DNA of 64,000 bases, from the NCBI GenBank assembly GCA_011503125.2, contig WWBZ02000022.1, positions 2,356,001 to 2,420,000 on the forward strand, given 5' to 3'. This DNA comes from Botryosphaeria dothidea. Taxonomy: Eukaryota; Ascomycota; Dothideomycetes; Botryosphaeriales; Botryosphaeriaceae. Position 1 is the stretch's first letter; every line of letters starts with the position of its first letter. The notes under the pieces were generated by a model, which was given only the letters and a program-made list of their open reading frames with translations, had not been told where the DNA came from and made no database searches. Below, one piece after another: positions 1 through 10,253 of the stretch. The position numbers were made by a program, and so were the translations under genes.

Positions 1-923
1 ATGAGGTGGCTGTTGAAGCGGACGCTGTAGGAGATGCCGCAGATATCGTCGATGAAGGTGTGGCGCTTGGCGCTGTTGTCGACGGCGCTCTGCAGCTCAC
101 CGCCGATGGCCATCAGCGCGACCTCCTTCCAGAACTGCGCCGCCTTCTCCTTAGGCACGCGGAAGGTCCACGCGCCGCCCTTGACGTTGCGCGGGTCCTC
201 CCAGACCGGCTTGACGCCCAGGTGGAAGAGGTGGACCGAGTCGCGCAGGCGCAGGGTCGACAGGTCGAAGTGGTTCATCGTCTCCCAGAACTGGCGCAGG
301 TCGCGGATAACGTGCAGCTTCACCAGGCGTGACTCGTACTCGTTGGATTCGCTGAGCTTGTCGGCGGGGCTGGCCGGGTTGGTGGCGGCGGCTTCCTCCT
401 CCTGCGCCCAAGCGGGCTTGCTTTCGCGGCCCTGGCGGTCGTGCCAGAACTCCCAGGTGTGCTCAAGCGGCGGGGGGCGCAGCTTTTGGAGCAGGGCTTC
501 CTTCATGGCCTTGCCGCGGGCCGGTGAGTTGGTGGCGGCTGCAGCATCCTCACTTTGAGCGGGAAGACCGTTGGTAGTGAGGCCGGGGATGGACGGGCGG
601 GTACTCATGGTCTCGGTGACGTTGAGGTAGTCCTCGGTGGTCCTGATGAACTGAGTGGGCTCGATAGGCTTGCTGTACTTCAGAGGCTCGACAGGAGGCT
701 CTTCGAATTCGGCTAGAATCTCAGCCTTGAATGCGGCAAAGACTCGTACCAGGGACTGGAGGTGAGCGAACTGGTCGGGATCCTTGGTGTTGCGAGGAGG
801 ATTGCGGCGCAAGTCGCTCAAGTCGTGGATATGATGGAGGATTTGGAGGCAGCGAGCTCCAGCTTTATCGGACAGAACTGGAGTGGCAACCTGGTCAGTG
901 CTGAAAACAGTGGTGGGGGCCAT
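1..923 (-). CDS. eIF4E-family cap-binding translation factor (3' end cut by the window edge)
   Basis: Reading leftwards from the ATG at 923 the frame stays open for 307 codons and leaves the window without a stop, so the gene is partial at its 3' end. The C-terminal half matches the eIF4E fold: a tryptophan in LRQFWETMNHFDLS, then VKPVWEDPRNVKGGAWTF, which carries the cap-stacking Trp and the following acidic residue, then the FWKEV and ICGISYSVR strands. These proteins bind the mRNA 5' cap. An N-terminal extension of about 150 residues, longer than in yeast eIF4E, contains a His/Leu-rich helical stretch and a flexible Ala/Pro-rich linker, so this may be a divergent eIF4E class rather than the housekeeping isoform. 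No intron is needed. An internal Met at 608 is a weaker start because the upstream part also looks coding. It shares a divergent promoter with the next gene. Confidence 0.85.
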   Translation of the reverse strand, partial: MAPTTVFSTDQVATPVLSDKAGARCLQILHHIHDLSDLRRNPPRNTKDPDQFAHLQSLVRVFAAFKAEILAEFEEPPVEPLKYSKPIEPTQFIRTTEDYLNVTETMSTRPSIPGLTTNGLPAQSEDAAAATNSPARGKAMKEALLQKLRPPPLEHTWEFWHDRQGRESKPAWAQEEEAAATNPASPADKLSESNEYESRLVKLHVIRDLRQFWETMNHFDLSTLRLRDSVHLFHLGVKPVWEDPRNVKGGAWTFRVPKEKAAQFWKEVALMAIGGELQSAVDNSAKRHTFIDDICGISYSVRFNSHL

Positions 924-1995
924 AATGATTGTCGTGTTGATGACAGTTGGCAAAGAGAAGTAAAGACGACGATGATGAAGAAAAGGAAAAGAAGAAGAGA
1001 AGCAGGAGTTCAACGAGCATTTTGTAGATGGCAGTGTGTGGAAGTGGAAATTGAATATGGGTGGCGAGTTATTGTGTGAATAGTAATGTTGACAGACAGG
1101 TGAGGTGAAGTGGTGCGAGAGAGCAAAAGAAGAGGAAGTGAGGTGGACTTGGAAAATTAGGCTGCCACGTAGAGATTGGAACAATGTATAGAAAATCAAC
1201 GGGGGGGGGGCACGCGGAAAATTCACTTTAGAAGTCACAGCGGCACTTTGGAGAGAAACGTGGTGTTGCCTACCTTGAAATGCAAGTCGAGCTACGAGTT
1301 AATTGTCCACAGGCCTCAGGGGTCGGAGGCGAAGAGGACAGCACGGCGAGTTGGGAGGCCGCGGGTATATATTCAACGAGCAAACCCGAAACACAAGCAG
1401 CAGAAGCGAAAGCGGGGAGAAGAAGGCGGGTGAAGACAAAGGGAGGGGCGGCAGCTTTGTCCTTGAGAATGGAAGTGAGAGTTGGACGGATACGCAGGCG
1501 CGTGATGCTTGGCCCTGCTCTGCCGGACTCCGGGGCTTCAGAGGGCTGGGCCGCAGCGTGTTACGCGCCGGCGCTAAGTTGGGCCTGTCAGGGTCTATCC
1601 AGCGCCTTCTGTCTGACACAGCAATCGTGTTTCAGGCATTGGAATCGCCCGCGAATGCGCTTTGGCACGGGCAGCCCAGCCCGCGCTCGATGACGGCATC
1701 GCCCCCAGGCCACCGCTGCGATAGGCTCGCGCTCGCGAGAAATCGGATGACAACCGGGCACCCGTCAACGTGGACGGCTGGCGACCTGCTGCGAAGCCTA
1801 CGAGAGCATCCACGCGAGCTTCCCTCGCAGCTGCCCCTCGGCGGGGTGATTGGGCTGCGGCCCAAGCGTCGGTGGGCGCCCCACTCGCCCGCTGACCGCC
1901 CGCCACCCCGGTCGAAAATGTTCGCCCGCCTCTCCAGGCCAAGCTTCCAAGAACACAACTTTTCGCAAATCAAACACTTTCGCACCTCAGGAACC
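924..1995. promoter_or_regulatory. Divergent intergenic region, eIF4E-like / NOPCHAP1-like genes
   Basis: This is about 1.07 kb between divergent starts. It contains purine-rich stretches around 960-1150, a run of ten G at 1201-1210, and a GC-rich block from 1300 to 1900. The frame of the downstream gene is open without stops back to 1303, but the predicted residues there are Arg/Pro/Gly-rich and look like untranslated GC-rich DNA. No other gene is supported. Confidence 0.5.
1201..1210 (+). repeat. Poly-G homopolymer (10 G)
   Basis: Ten consecutive G residues lie in the divergent promoter region, a site prone to length error in sequencing and to slippage. Confidence 0.9.
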
Positions 1996-2673
1996 ATGCC
2001 TAGCAAGCAACAGCTGGCAGAGGGCAACGATGCCCTCGCTGCGCCCCAAACCACTACTGCTCTTCCCAGCCGAACCCGCCGCAGATCAACCCCGGCAACT
2101 TCAATATTACCAAACGGCAACAGCACTGCGCAGCACGATCAGACCATGGCCGAGGCAAGCAACGCCGACTCCGACTCCGACTCCAGCGTGGTCAGCTCGT
2201 CCTCTGAAGAACCTAGCTCCGACTCGGATCAGGACTCAGAAGCCGACGAGATAACGGCGCTGCCTCTGCCGCCGGATCCTGAAGCAAGGCGGAGAATATA
2301 CCAACGTCAGGCTCCTCCGACGTCGACGCTCAGCGAGCGTCTGAAGACCTTCCTTCCTCAGTTGGCGGCCGCAAACGAAGAACTTGAGCGAGACCGCGCT
2401 GCTGGAAAGCTCGCCGAGAAGTCGCTCGAGAACGTCCGCGAAGACGAGGGACACTACATTGAAATGAACCTGGGTCTAGGTGTTTTGAAGGAGAGAGATC
2501 CGAATAAGATGGATAGCGATAGTGAGAGCGAAGACGAGCAAGAAGACGAGATGGACGTCACCGCTGGTGGCCAGGACGAACATAAGACTAAAGAGCAGGA
2601 TGTCCTTGGCAAACTTATGGGGAAGAGAAAATCAAAAGCAGCGGCTGGCATACAAGAAGTGCCCGAGCAGTGA
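1996..2673 (+). CDS. NOPCHAP1/DUF4598-type box C/D snoRNP assembly chaperone
   Basis: This is a single-exon gene of 225 residues. The N-terminal third is a disordered Ser/Asp-rich acidic tract. The conserved core follows: TSTLSERLKTFLPQLAAANE, a helix, then GHYIEMNLGLGVLKE. This is the pattern of the DUF4598 family (human NOPCHAP1/C12orf45: a T/S-x-L-x-R-x-x-x-FLPQ motif, then an IxM-[ND]-[VL]-x-L motif). NOPCHAP1 bridges the R2TP complex and NOP58 during nucleolar snoRNP assembly; that role is transferred from the family. The C-terminus is acidic, then Lys/Arg-rich. I chose the ATG at 1996 for its AACC context. An in-frame ATG at 1918 would add 26 residues. The frame is also open farther upstream, but that part does not look like protein. 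Confidence 0.78.
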   Translation: MPSKQQLAEGNDALAAPQTTTALPSRTRRRSTPATSILPNGNSTAQHDQTMAEASNADSDSDSSVVSSSSEEPSSDSDQDSEADEITALPLPPDPEARRRIYQRQAPPTSTLSERLKTFLPQLAAANEELERDRAAGKLAEKSLENVREDEGHYIEMNLGLGVLKERDPNKMDSDSESEDEQEDEMDVTAGGQDEHKTKEQDVLGKLMGKRKSKAAAGIQEVPEQ

Positions 2674-3215
2674 AGAAGCGCCTTTGAAATTCTTTGTACA
2701 ATCAGACAAAGCGCCGGGACGCCCTTAGCGACACCTGAAAGCCTGCGAAGACGTAAGCCAACAACCAACAACCACGACGGACCAAATATGCCTGATTTCT
2801 GCACCCGAAAATGGCGTAGCAAAATCGAAGTACATGGCTCCATCGACGATTGGCCATTTAGTCAGGCTGATGTCCTGACAAGTCCTTTCCCGATAGAGAA
2901 GCAAGCCAATAATTCACTAGCTTCACCACACAAACTTCATGTATGGGGTTTGCTATTTGGAAAATTCTGCAAAGTAATTTCTCTCCGTCTTTTTACAAAC
3001 TCTTTTTTTGAGCGACATTATCAAAAGTCATGATATCCAATATGTACAAGTTCAAAAGATTCACTAAATTCTAAATTCGAATTCTGATGCCCTTCTACAT
3101 TTATTTCTGGATTCACGCAATGTTCGACACCCCCTTTGACAGCCTACTCTTAACACGTGTCGTACTATTCATTGAAAAGCACACCTGAGCTCTTGAGACT
3201 TGTTCCTTCTCCAAC
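2674..3215. other. Convergent 3' intergenic region
   Basis: About 540 bases between two converging genes. From roughly 2890 it becomes AT-rich, with T-runs near 2990-3010, consistent with 3' untranslated and termination sequence. No coding signal is seen. Confidence 0.5.
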
Positions 3216-4145
3216 TCATTGTACTTTTGCAAGGGATGCAGAAGCGACTGCATCATGAATCTCCTTCTCTGCTCCTGGTTCCAGCGGCAGAAGCGGCGAC
3301 CTTACTGTCGCATGTTCCAGAATCCCTCTAGCGACCAACGCGTGTTTAAGCGCTACAGTTCCTTCCATGTGGCTTCCACGATGGTAAACGCTCTTCGTCA
3401 CTGGCAGCAGCTGGTCATGAATTGTCCTTGCCTTCACATAATCCTGCTCCTTCCCGGCCTTTATCAATTCGATCAGAGGCTCAGGCGCAATATTTCCGTA
3501 CCCCACGAGCATACCATCAACATCGAAGACCGTGTGTAGCAGGTATTCATCATGACAGGTTAATACCTGCAGATCGGGCCTCTCACGACGGATGACGGGA
3601 ATCTCGGTGTCCCAACGGCGCATATTCCGCACACCGTTCTTCATCGCGAAGACGCCAGGTTGCGCAGAGATGTCGAGCAAGGTCTGAAGGTCGTATGTCG
3701 CCTTGGTATTGTCTGGGTACTGGAAGAGGATGAGTGGAAGGCCACTCTGCTCGTGCACGACCTTGTATCGGTCTTGCGGTGCACCTGGCTGGTAGCCGAA
3801 GCGCAGCCAGCCATGCGAAGGGTAGAGGAGTCCGGCAGACGCGCCGGCCTGTTTCGCCCTGGTTGCTTCGAGCGCGGCGACATGCGTGCCCTCGCCCGTG
3901 ATGCCTGCAATGATCGGAATACGGTTGTCGACGGAGGCCACGAAGGCTTTGATAACGGAGACTTGCTCCTCGGTGGTCAGGAAGGTGCCTTCTCCGGCGT
4001 GCCCGAGGACGACAAGACCAGTCACACCGGGAATGCTGCCTAGCCATGAGCCTAGGCGTTCGATGGCGGCATAATCGACTGTCCCATCTTTTGTGAACGG
4101 GGTGACGGGAGCGGGAGTGAGGCCGCGGAGGTCGAGGCTTGGCAT
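3216..4145 (-). CDS. DapA/NAL-superfamily aldolase (dihydrodipicolinate-synthase-like)
   Basis: This intronless 309-residue protein spans the full length of the DHDPS/N-acetylneuraminate lyase superfamily. These class I aldolases are TIM barrels that form a Schiff base with a 2-keto acid, usually pyruvate. Visible landmarks are the opening LTPAPVTPFTKDG strand, GHAGEGT at 48-54 (the place of the GTTGE loop), the catalytic-support Tyr143 in FQYPDN, and the Schiff-base Lys169 in FAMKNG. Fungi make lysine by the aminoadipate route, so a biosynthetic DapA role is unlikely. A catabolic aldolase acting on a keto-deoxy sugar acid or on hydroxyproline or hydroxy-oxoglutarate intermediates is more plausible, but the substrate cannot be read. 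It diverges from a transporter gene, with a Zn2Cys6 regulator next to that, which fits a small catabolic locus. Confidence 0.85.
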   Translation of the reverse strand: MPSLDLRGLTPAPVTPFTKDGTVDYAAIERLGSWLGSIPGVTGLVVLGHAGEGTFLTTEEQVSVIKAFVASVDNRIPIIAGITGEGTHVAALEATRAKQAGASAGLLYPSHGWLRFGYQPGAPQDRYKVVHEQSGLPLILFQYPDNTKATYDLQTLLDISAQPGVFAMKNGVRNMRRWDTEIPVIRRERPDLQVLTCHDEYLLHTVFDVDGMLVGYGNIAPEPLIELIKAGKEQDYVKARTIHDQLLPVTKSVYHRGSHMEGTVALKHALVARGILEHATVRSPLLPLEPGAEKEIHDAVASASLAKVQ

Positions 4146-4898
4146 CGTAGATGTTTTGCTTAAGGGGGATGTAGATGTTGTAATGAGAGTGAATTCTGGG
4201 GAAGTCTTTGCTGTTGTTGATCAAAGCTTATCTGGAAGTCTGCCCTTGATATATCTATTAAGATGTATCAAGCTGTCACCTTGTCCGGATATCTGCCCGG
4301 AGAATCCGGATTTGAGTTGGAGGGTAATGCCGAATGAGAGATGATGAAGCTTTCTCCGCTACGACGTCCGAGGAAAATATTGTGCTCAAATTCATTGAGG
4401 GCTACAGATCCTAGTCGAAATAGTAGATCTCGTTCGATTATCTGTGGTGCGTAGCTAGAAATTGCGGGGAATTTCGAAGGTGGCTTGACAAATCCGGCGA
4501 GTCCGAGTAATCCGTTGGTCTGAATCCGGGAATCCGGGGAATCCGCTTCAACTTTGCAAAACTTACTCACACGGGGTCTCGAGATCGCCTTAGCTCCCAA
4601 GCACTTGCGCGTAATTCTGAGCTAGTAAAATGATCTGGTTTGATCCATTCGTCCTTCTTGTCGGCCGTGGTCGTGCCACCGTTACGTCCTACAGGTCTGG
4701 AAAACTCCGGACTCCTGCTTGGCAATCTTGGAAAGGTACACCTTGTCTCTGTCTCTTCACACCCCGCAAGTCTGGAATCGGACTTACTAATCATAGTTCA
4801 TATCTCTTCCGCCCTATTGTCACATAAAGGCTTTCATCTAAACACTTGGATCTTTCAAGTACACATCTGTGATAAGCTTGAAAATCACAACTGTCAGG
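4146..4898. promoter_or_regulatory. Divergent promoter with clustered CCGG motifs between aldolase and transporter
   Basis: This 753-base divergent region has CCGG cores at 4285, 4297 and 4306, again at 4494, 4526 and 4534, and once at 4707, mostly in the form TCCGG. CGG/CCG half-sites are what Zn2Cys6 proteins bind, and such a gene lies just downstream of the transporter. The motif clustering is seen in the sequence; a regulatory role is inferred. Confidence 0.45.
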
Positions 4899-6920
4899 AT
4901 GTCTCCCGAGCCTTTAGATCTGGAGAGTAGCCGAAATGAGAAGCTTGGTGAGGTCCGAAACAAATTTTCCAATCTCAATTCCAGCATGAACTCTCAGGAT
5001 GAAGAATTTCTTGCCAACTTCCCAGAGGAAAAGAAGGGGAAGGCGATCAGTAAGGTATCGATCCCTCATATGGACTCCCTTTACGATGAAAGCATCGAAA
5101 ACTGACTAACATGATATCTGGGTGACATAGGTCGATGTGCGTAGTCTCCCTGCTCGGTAGCGTCCAACAGAAGCTGATGATCCTCCAGTGGAGACTCATT
5201 CCGATGCTGATTATACTGTATCTTATAACCTACATCGACAAAACGAACATTGGTAAGACTGCTGGATTGGCATTCTTGTTGGTTTTTAACAGGTTTACTC
5301 ACGGAGACAGGAAACGCCAAAATCGAGGGGCTTCTCCCCAGCCTGAGAATGAATGGCACACAGTACAACATCGCTTTGTCTATATTCTTCATCCCATATG
5401 TCTTGGCCGGTAAGTAGTTTGAGACTTAGTTGATCAGGAGCTGATTCTCTCCAGAGGTGCCTAGTAACATGATTCTGGAGCGCTTTACCCGGCCATCTCT
5501 TTATCTTGGATCCATCGTGCTTGCCTGGGGCATCATCATGGCCTGCATGGGAATAGTAAAGGGGTTTGCTGGTATTACCGTGATTCGATTTCTGCTAGGT
5601 TTCTTCGAGTTAGTACTCATTTCTAAACTCCTCCTCTGGACAGTCTATGGTAACTGATCCCTTCACCACAGGGCTGGTTTCTTTCCTGGAGCTATCTTGC
5701 TTATCTCGAAATGGTATCTACCCGGAGAGACACAGACGCGTATTGCACTCCTATAATCTTCGGCTGCCTCTGGTGGTGCCTTTTCCGGCCTCCTTGCTTT
5801 CGGGCTTGCCAAGATGGACGGCATTGGAGGACTGGAGGGTTGGAGATGGGTAAGTTACAACAATAAACATCCACCAAAAAGTTGCGTGAATAATCTGAGA
5901 AAACGCTGACTGCATTTCTCGAAGATCTTTATTATTGAGGGAATTGTGACAGTTATGATGAGCGTTGTGTGCTTCTTCTGCCTCATCGATTCCCCTGCCC
6001 TTTCCTTCCGCTGGCTGGATGCCGATGAAATACGTTTCCTGGAACTCCGCCAGTACGCTCGCCGCATGCAAGGGAGTCACAAAAGCACGGAAAGGAAGAA
6101 TACTATTCGCTGGGATGTGCTTTGGGTTGTCATGACGGATTGGAAGATTTACCTCTTGATGCTCATCAACTGGTCGAATGCAGTCCCTAGTAAGCATGTT
6201 GCGTTTGCAACCTCATTTCAAAACGCTAAAATATTCAAAGACTATGCCCTCAAGTTTTCCATGCCCCAGATAATTCACAATATGGGATATACGTCGGCAA
6301 CGGCACAGCTGCTCACGATTCCACCATATGCTGTCGGCGCGCTGGCCGCTTACGCCTTTTCTGTGTTTGCAGACCGGTATTCATGGAGAATGCCGTTCAT
6401 TGTTCGACTATAATTGTCTTTGGTGGTTGCATTCTCAATTTTGTTCACCAAATCTGAAGATATCAAGGACAATATTGCGCTATGCTACTTCGCTGTCTGT
6501 TTTGCATGCTTTGGGTAAGATTCTGCTCTACCTCGTGCGGGATGTTATTGAACTGACCGATGATCCTGTAGGATGTATCCAATACTCCCCGGAGTCAGTA
6601 CATGGAATGTGGCAAACCTTGCTGGTCCGCAAAAACGGTCAATCGGTATCGGCTGGCTGATCTGTGTGGGAAATATCGGCGGAGTCATTGGCAGCTATAT
6701 CTACATTGAGGATGAGGCGCCGAAGTACCCTACGGGGTACGGTACTTCGTTTGCCTTCGCTTCGGCGGGTATTGTTGCTTGTATGACTCTGGAGTTTGCG
6801 CTCTGGACGATCAACAAGAAGAATGCGAGGTATACGGAGGAACATATTCGGGCACAGTACACAGATGAGCAGCTGGAAATGATGGGAGACAAGAGCCCGT
6901 TGTACAAATATTCACTGTAG
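4899..6920 (+). pseudogene. MFS transporter, anion:cation symporter (Dal5/Tna1-like) type, with two in-frame stop codons
   Basis: Nine exons close in phase: 4899-5054, 5131-5136, 5189-5252, 5311-5409, 5455-5608, 5672-5849, 5925-6189, 6241-6514 and 6572-6920. Without the lesions they encode about 514 residues. Family landmarks are WRLIPMLIILYLITYIDKTN with an NIGNAKI-like continuation, VPSNMILERF, a GFFEAGFFPGA-like segment and the C-terminal SYIYIEDEAPKYPTGY. Relatives import allantoate, nicotinate, pantothenate or other organic anions across the plasma membrane. Two lesions interrupt the frame. TAA at 5754-5756 lies where relatives usually have Tyr in a LLYSSAA-like helix, and TAA at 6411-6413 lies in a later helix. 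Everything else, including all splice sites, looks intact, so this is a recent pseudogene, a read-through case or sequence error. The second exon is only 6 nt (codons for Val-Asp). Confidence 0.75.
5131..5136 (+). other. 6-nt micro-exon in the MFS transporter gene
   Basis: The hexamer GTCGAT is flanked by an upstream intron (5055-5130, ending ACATAG, with a CTAAC-type branch site) and a downstream intron (5137-5188, starting GTGCGT, ending CTCCAG). Its two codons restore the Lys-Val-Asp-Trp-Arg-Leu-Ile-Pro sequence conserved before the first membrane helix of this transporter family. Skipping it also keeps the frame but deletes Val-Asp. Confidence 0.65.
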
Positions 6921-7292
6921 CTTTTTATAGGACAGATTATGGCGATTTTCTTCTCAGTTTTGTAGATGCTTAATTTGATGTTCGATCTGCTCGATACCAA
7001 ATTCTACAATATACAGGCTTTACTATGTATGTACTTTGACGATATATTCAGCAACCAGCGTGAAAACCGGGGTCGGAAAAGTGAGCCTTTGGATAGCAAC
7101 ACCGACCTTGACTGAAAGCCAGGTAACATGTGGGGAGTGGCGCGGAGACCCCGCACGCCAGGGAAGAAATCACCCCACACCTGGCTTGATAAAAGAATGG
7201 TTCTCCGCTCTTTGTCGCGGTATAATTCTTGGCTATCCCGGATTTTCGGATTCCCACACAAACAATCCAGGTCGTTCGATGGTTCCGAATAT
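6921..7292. other. Intergenic region, transporter to regulator
   Basis: About 370 bases. The regulator's frame is open upstream to about 7128, with possible starts at 7128 and 7197, so part of this may be coding. Otherwise it is 3' untranslated sequence and a promoter. Confidence 0.4.
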
Positions 7293-9586
7293 ATGGACGA
7301 AACCCACCAACGAAACGCATCCATTCCTACGGCATCCGTGTCGGAGCCGTCGCCGTTTATATCTTCACAACGGAAGCGCATTTTGCCATCGTCTCCGGCC
7401 ATTTCCGTCACCGAGGCGACCGAGAACCGGCGGAAAGCTCCCAAGGTCAGCAGAGCTTGCGATCTGTGTAAGATCAAAAAGGCAAAATGTACTGGTACAC
7501 GGCCCTGCTCCAACTGCACCAGGAAAAATTTGCCGTGCGTGTATTATGCCGAATACAGGAGAGGCAGGCCGCCGACTCCGCCTCCTGGAGCTTCAGAACA
7601 CATGGCAGAGCGCCGTGGAAGTGTAATAAATCGAATGTAAGATTGAGCATCAATTGAAAATCAAGTGATAACAGAAAAATACAGGGTACTGCCTAGAAGC
7701 ACTCCATGCCATTTAGCAAATAGAAGAGCACAGGATGCACGTAACCGAACTGATACCATCGAAATTGCGCCATCACGAGCCTCTCCCGACTTGGAAATGA
7801 CCGAGATCGAAGGCCAGTACTTCGACCCAACATCTGGTCTCACCTTCCTTCATCGGGCCTGGAAAAGGCTTTCAGCACAAACAGGCCAGGACATGCTTGA
7901 TCTTTCAAATGGAGCGGAGAAGGGCCAGCGGCTTATGACTGCCGGAGATAAGCCTTTTCATTCCAACACTGAAAGCCCCTTGCCAATACCTGACCGGCAC
8001 ATGGCAATGAAGATTTTGGAATTTTACTTTGATGTCTGCGTCGTTACTTACCGCCTCCTCCACCGGCAGACTATATCTACTTGGCTTGATGCGGTCCTAA
8101 GCAACGCTGAAAATAATATCCCAATAACGCATGGCATCGGGCATGCAAAGTCGGCAGTAGTGCTTACCATCCTCGCCATCGTAACCCTGCGCCGAGGGAA
8201 GCTCCGGGAAGCTCCAGGAGATGGAACTGATCCGTTACGGAGCAGCCAGCAGCTGTTCTATGCCTCGGTCAGCATGACAGAAGTTGAAACTGGACTTCCC
8301 AGATTGGAATCTGCGCAAGCTAGACTTCTACAAGTTATATATCTGCTCCAGACTATCCGCATGAACCAGGCGTGGTACGTATTCGGTGATGCGACACGGA
8401 TAATCTCGGCACTGGGGCTCCACAGAAAAGCGGGCAGGAAGAGAACGTCTCCATCGGATTACATTAAGGAACAATGCCGAAAACGCACATTCTGGGTAGC
8501 CTATATAATCGACAAGTACCTTAGCGTTGTTCTCGGTCGACCTAGATATTATCATGACGACGATATTGACCAAGATGTTCCAGACCTCGTGAATGACGAA
8601 GGCATGGATCAACAAGGGTCTTCTACATCCGAGCCTTTGGAAGAATGCTATGTAGAAGCTTTGGTGCTACACGCCAAGTGAGTCCTTTCTCCCATTATCC
8701 CGCTTGTTGGAACCTGCCACTGACTTGAAGTATCCTCAGACTGGCACAGATAATCGGGAAAACTTCGAGAGAGGTCTATCCAATAAAGAGAATATCGAAA
8801 CAAGACCGTGTGGCAGCTGCCAAACGTCTCGGAGACGAACTCCATGACTGGCGTGTCAGCCTGCCTCCGCACCTCGGCACAATCCGGCCTGCTACACTCA
8901 TGCCTAGCTTTCGAAGGCAGACTATTGCTTTGAAGTTGGCGTACTCGCACGCAATCATGCACGCAAACCGTCCATTCCTACTCGGCAACGTTGGCGACCA
9001 GAGCGAACTCCAAGACAGCGTAGCGGAATGCCTTTCCGCAGCAAAGGTTGCGCTCGAGACAGTGGATGCCATGGCCAAAGACGGAGTTTTGTTCCACGCT
9101 TTCTGGTGGATATCCTACGTTGCTTTCTGCGCTCTTTCTGTTGTCTATGTCTGGGAGATCCAGCAACGATCAAGCGGAAACGCCATCCACGCTGTGGGGA
9201 CCCAGTCCCTAGCAGAGTTGTCTGATCTCGCGGAGAGGTGTCAGTCCTGCTTAGCACAAGAAACGGCCATGGACTCACCAGATAGACGCTACAGCATAAT
9301 TTTGGAAGAGCTGAGACTGGAAGTAAAGCATCTTTCATCAAGTGACGGACCTGATGTTGAACCAGAGTCGTCTGAGCAGCGTACCGGACTATCTAGATCA
9401 ATGAACAGCGGCACGACCCCAACGGAAAACAATCTTCTCCAAATCGACAGCATGGATTTGGGCGACTTGGCTCTGGATCAAGGTGAGACAAATCTGGACA
9501 ATGTATGCAACCCGTTTAGTGAATGGGAAACTACAGACTGGCTTGATCTTGACTCTTCTGTAAGTTGGACGGATCTACCGAAGTGA
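7293..9586 (+). CDS. Zn2Cys6 (C6) fungal transcription factor with fungal_trans domain
   Basis: Three exons (7293-7636, 7685-8677, 8740-9586) encode 727 residues. The zinc cluster at residues 56-82 has the spacing C-x2-C-x6-C-x5-C-x2-C-x6-C (CDLCKIKKAKC...CSNC...C). After a Pro-rich linker, a fungal_trans (PF04082-type) region is recognisable from the AWYVFGDATRIISALGLHRK and RKRTFWVAYIIDKYLSVVLG segments. The C-terminus is acidic and Trp/Asp-rich, typical of an activation domain. Such proteins are nuclear and bind CGG-containing sites. The neighbouring transporter and aldolase genes, with CCGG-rich promoter DNA between them, make it a candidate pathway-specific regulator of that locus; this is inference. 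The start is uncertain: ATGs at 7197 and 7128 are also in frame. Confidence 0.88.
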
Positions 9587-10253
9587 CAAAAATGTTTCGC
9601 TGAGATCTCGCTTAGGCATTTGGACCTTTCTTCGATTTCAGTGGCTCGCCTGTCTATGGCTTATAGCTAATTGCATGCTTGATCACGTAGGGAGCTGCCA
9701 AATCGCAGAATTGAGATGTAATCACTGCTTGAAAACCTCTTTGTTCATATCCACTTGCTGTCCATGTACAATCTTCAAGTCGCGTAATCAGCAGTATTCT
9801 GCAGCTGCCGAGAGGATGGCCGTATCACCCATATCCCTTTTCACCTTCCTATGCCTTCGCCATATCGTCGAGTCTGAGGACTTGCCGTAGAAATTTGACA
9901 GCGTCAGAAGTCTTCCGCATCAGGAAACGTTGGCCTAGGCCCGAGTAGTGATTGGACAACAACAAAGAAAAGGCGGGTACCCAGACGCGCCTCATTCGTC
10001 GAGAGCCCGTCCAGGCGGAACTCGAATCCAAGGCCCACCATGAGCAGTCCCTATACAAAGGCTTACACTGTTCACTAATGAAGTGGCTAAGAACTATGGA
10101 GGTAACGATAAAGGCCCCAAGGCCCTGAGCCTTCGTACCCCTCAACCTACACCACGACCTTCGTTCCAAGTACGGTTTACAGCTCATCACGAGTTCAGTC
10201 TTTCGTAATATCCAACCCCATTCTTTCTTTACAGATAACCTTCTTTTGCGACT
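9587..10253. other. Intergenic region upstream of the lysozyme-like gene
   Basis: About 670 bases of unremarkable sequence. The last 60 bases before the downstream ATG are pyrimidine-rich (CCAACCCCATTC, TTTCTTTA), like fungal 5' untranslated leaders. Confidence 0.4.

Noticed and set aside
1303..1995. Open upstream extension of the NOPCHAP1-like frame (231 codons without a stop)
   Set aside because: The residues are Arg/Gly/Pro-rich with no conserved motif, the DNA is GC-rich so stops are rare, and the ATG at 1996 has a better context.
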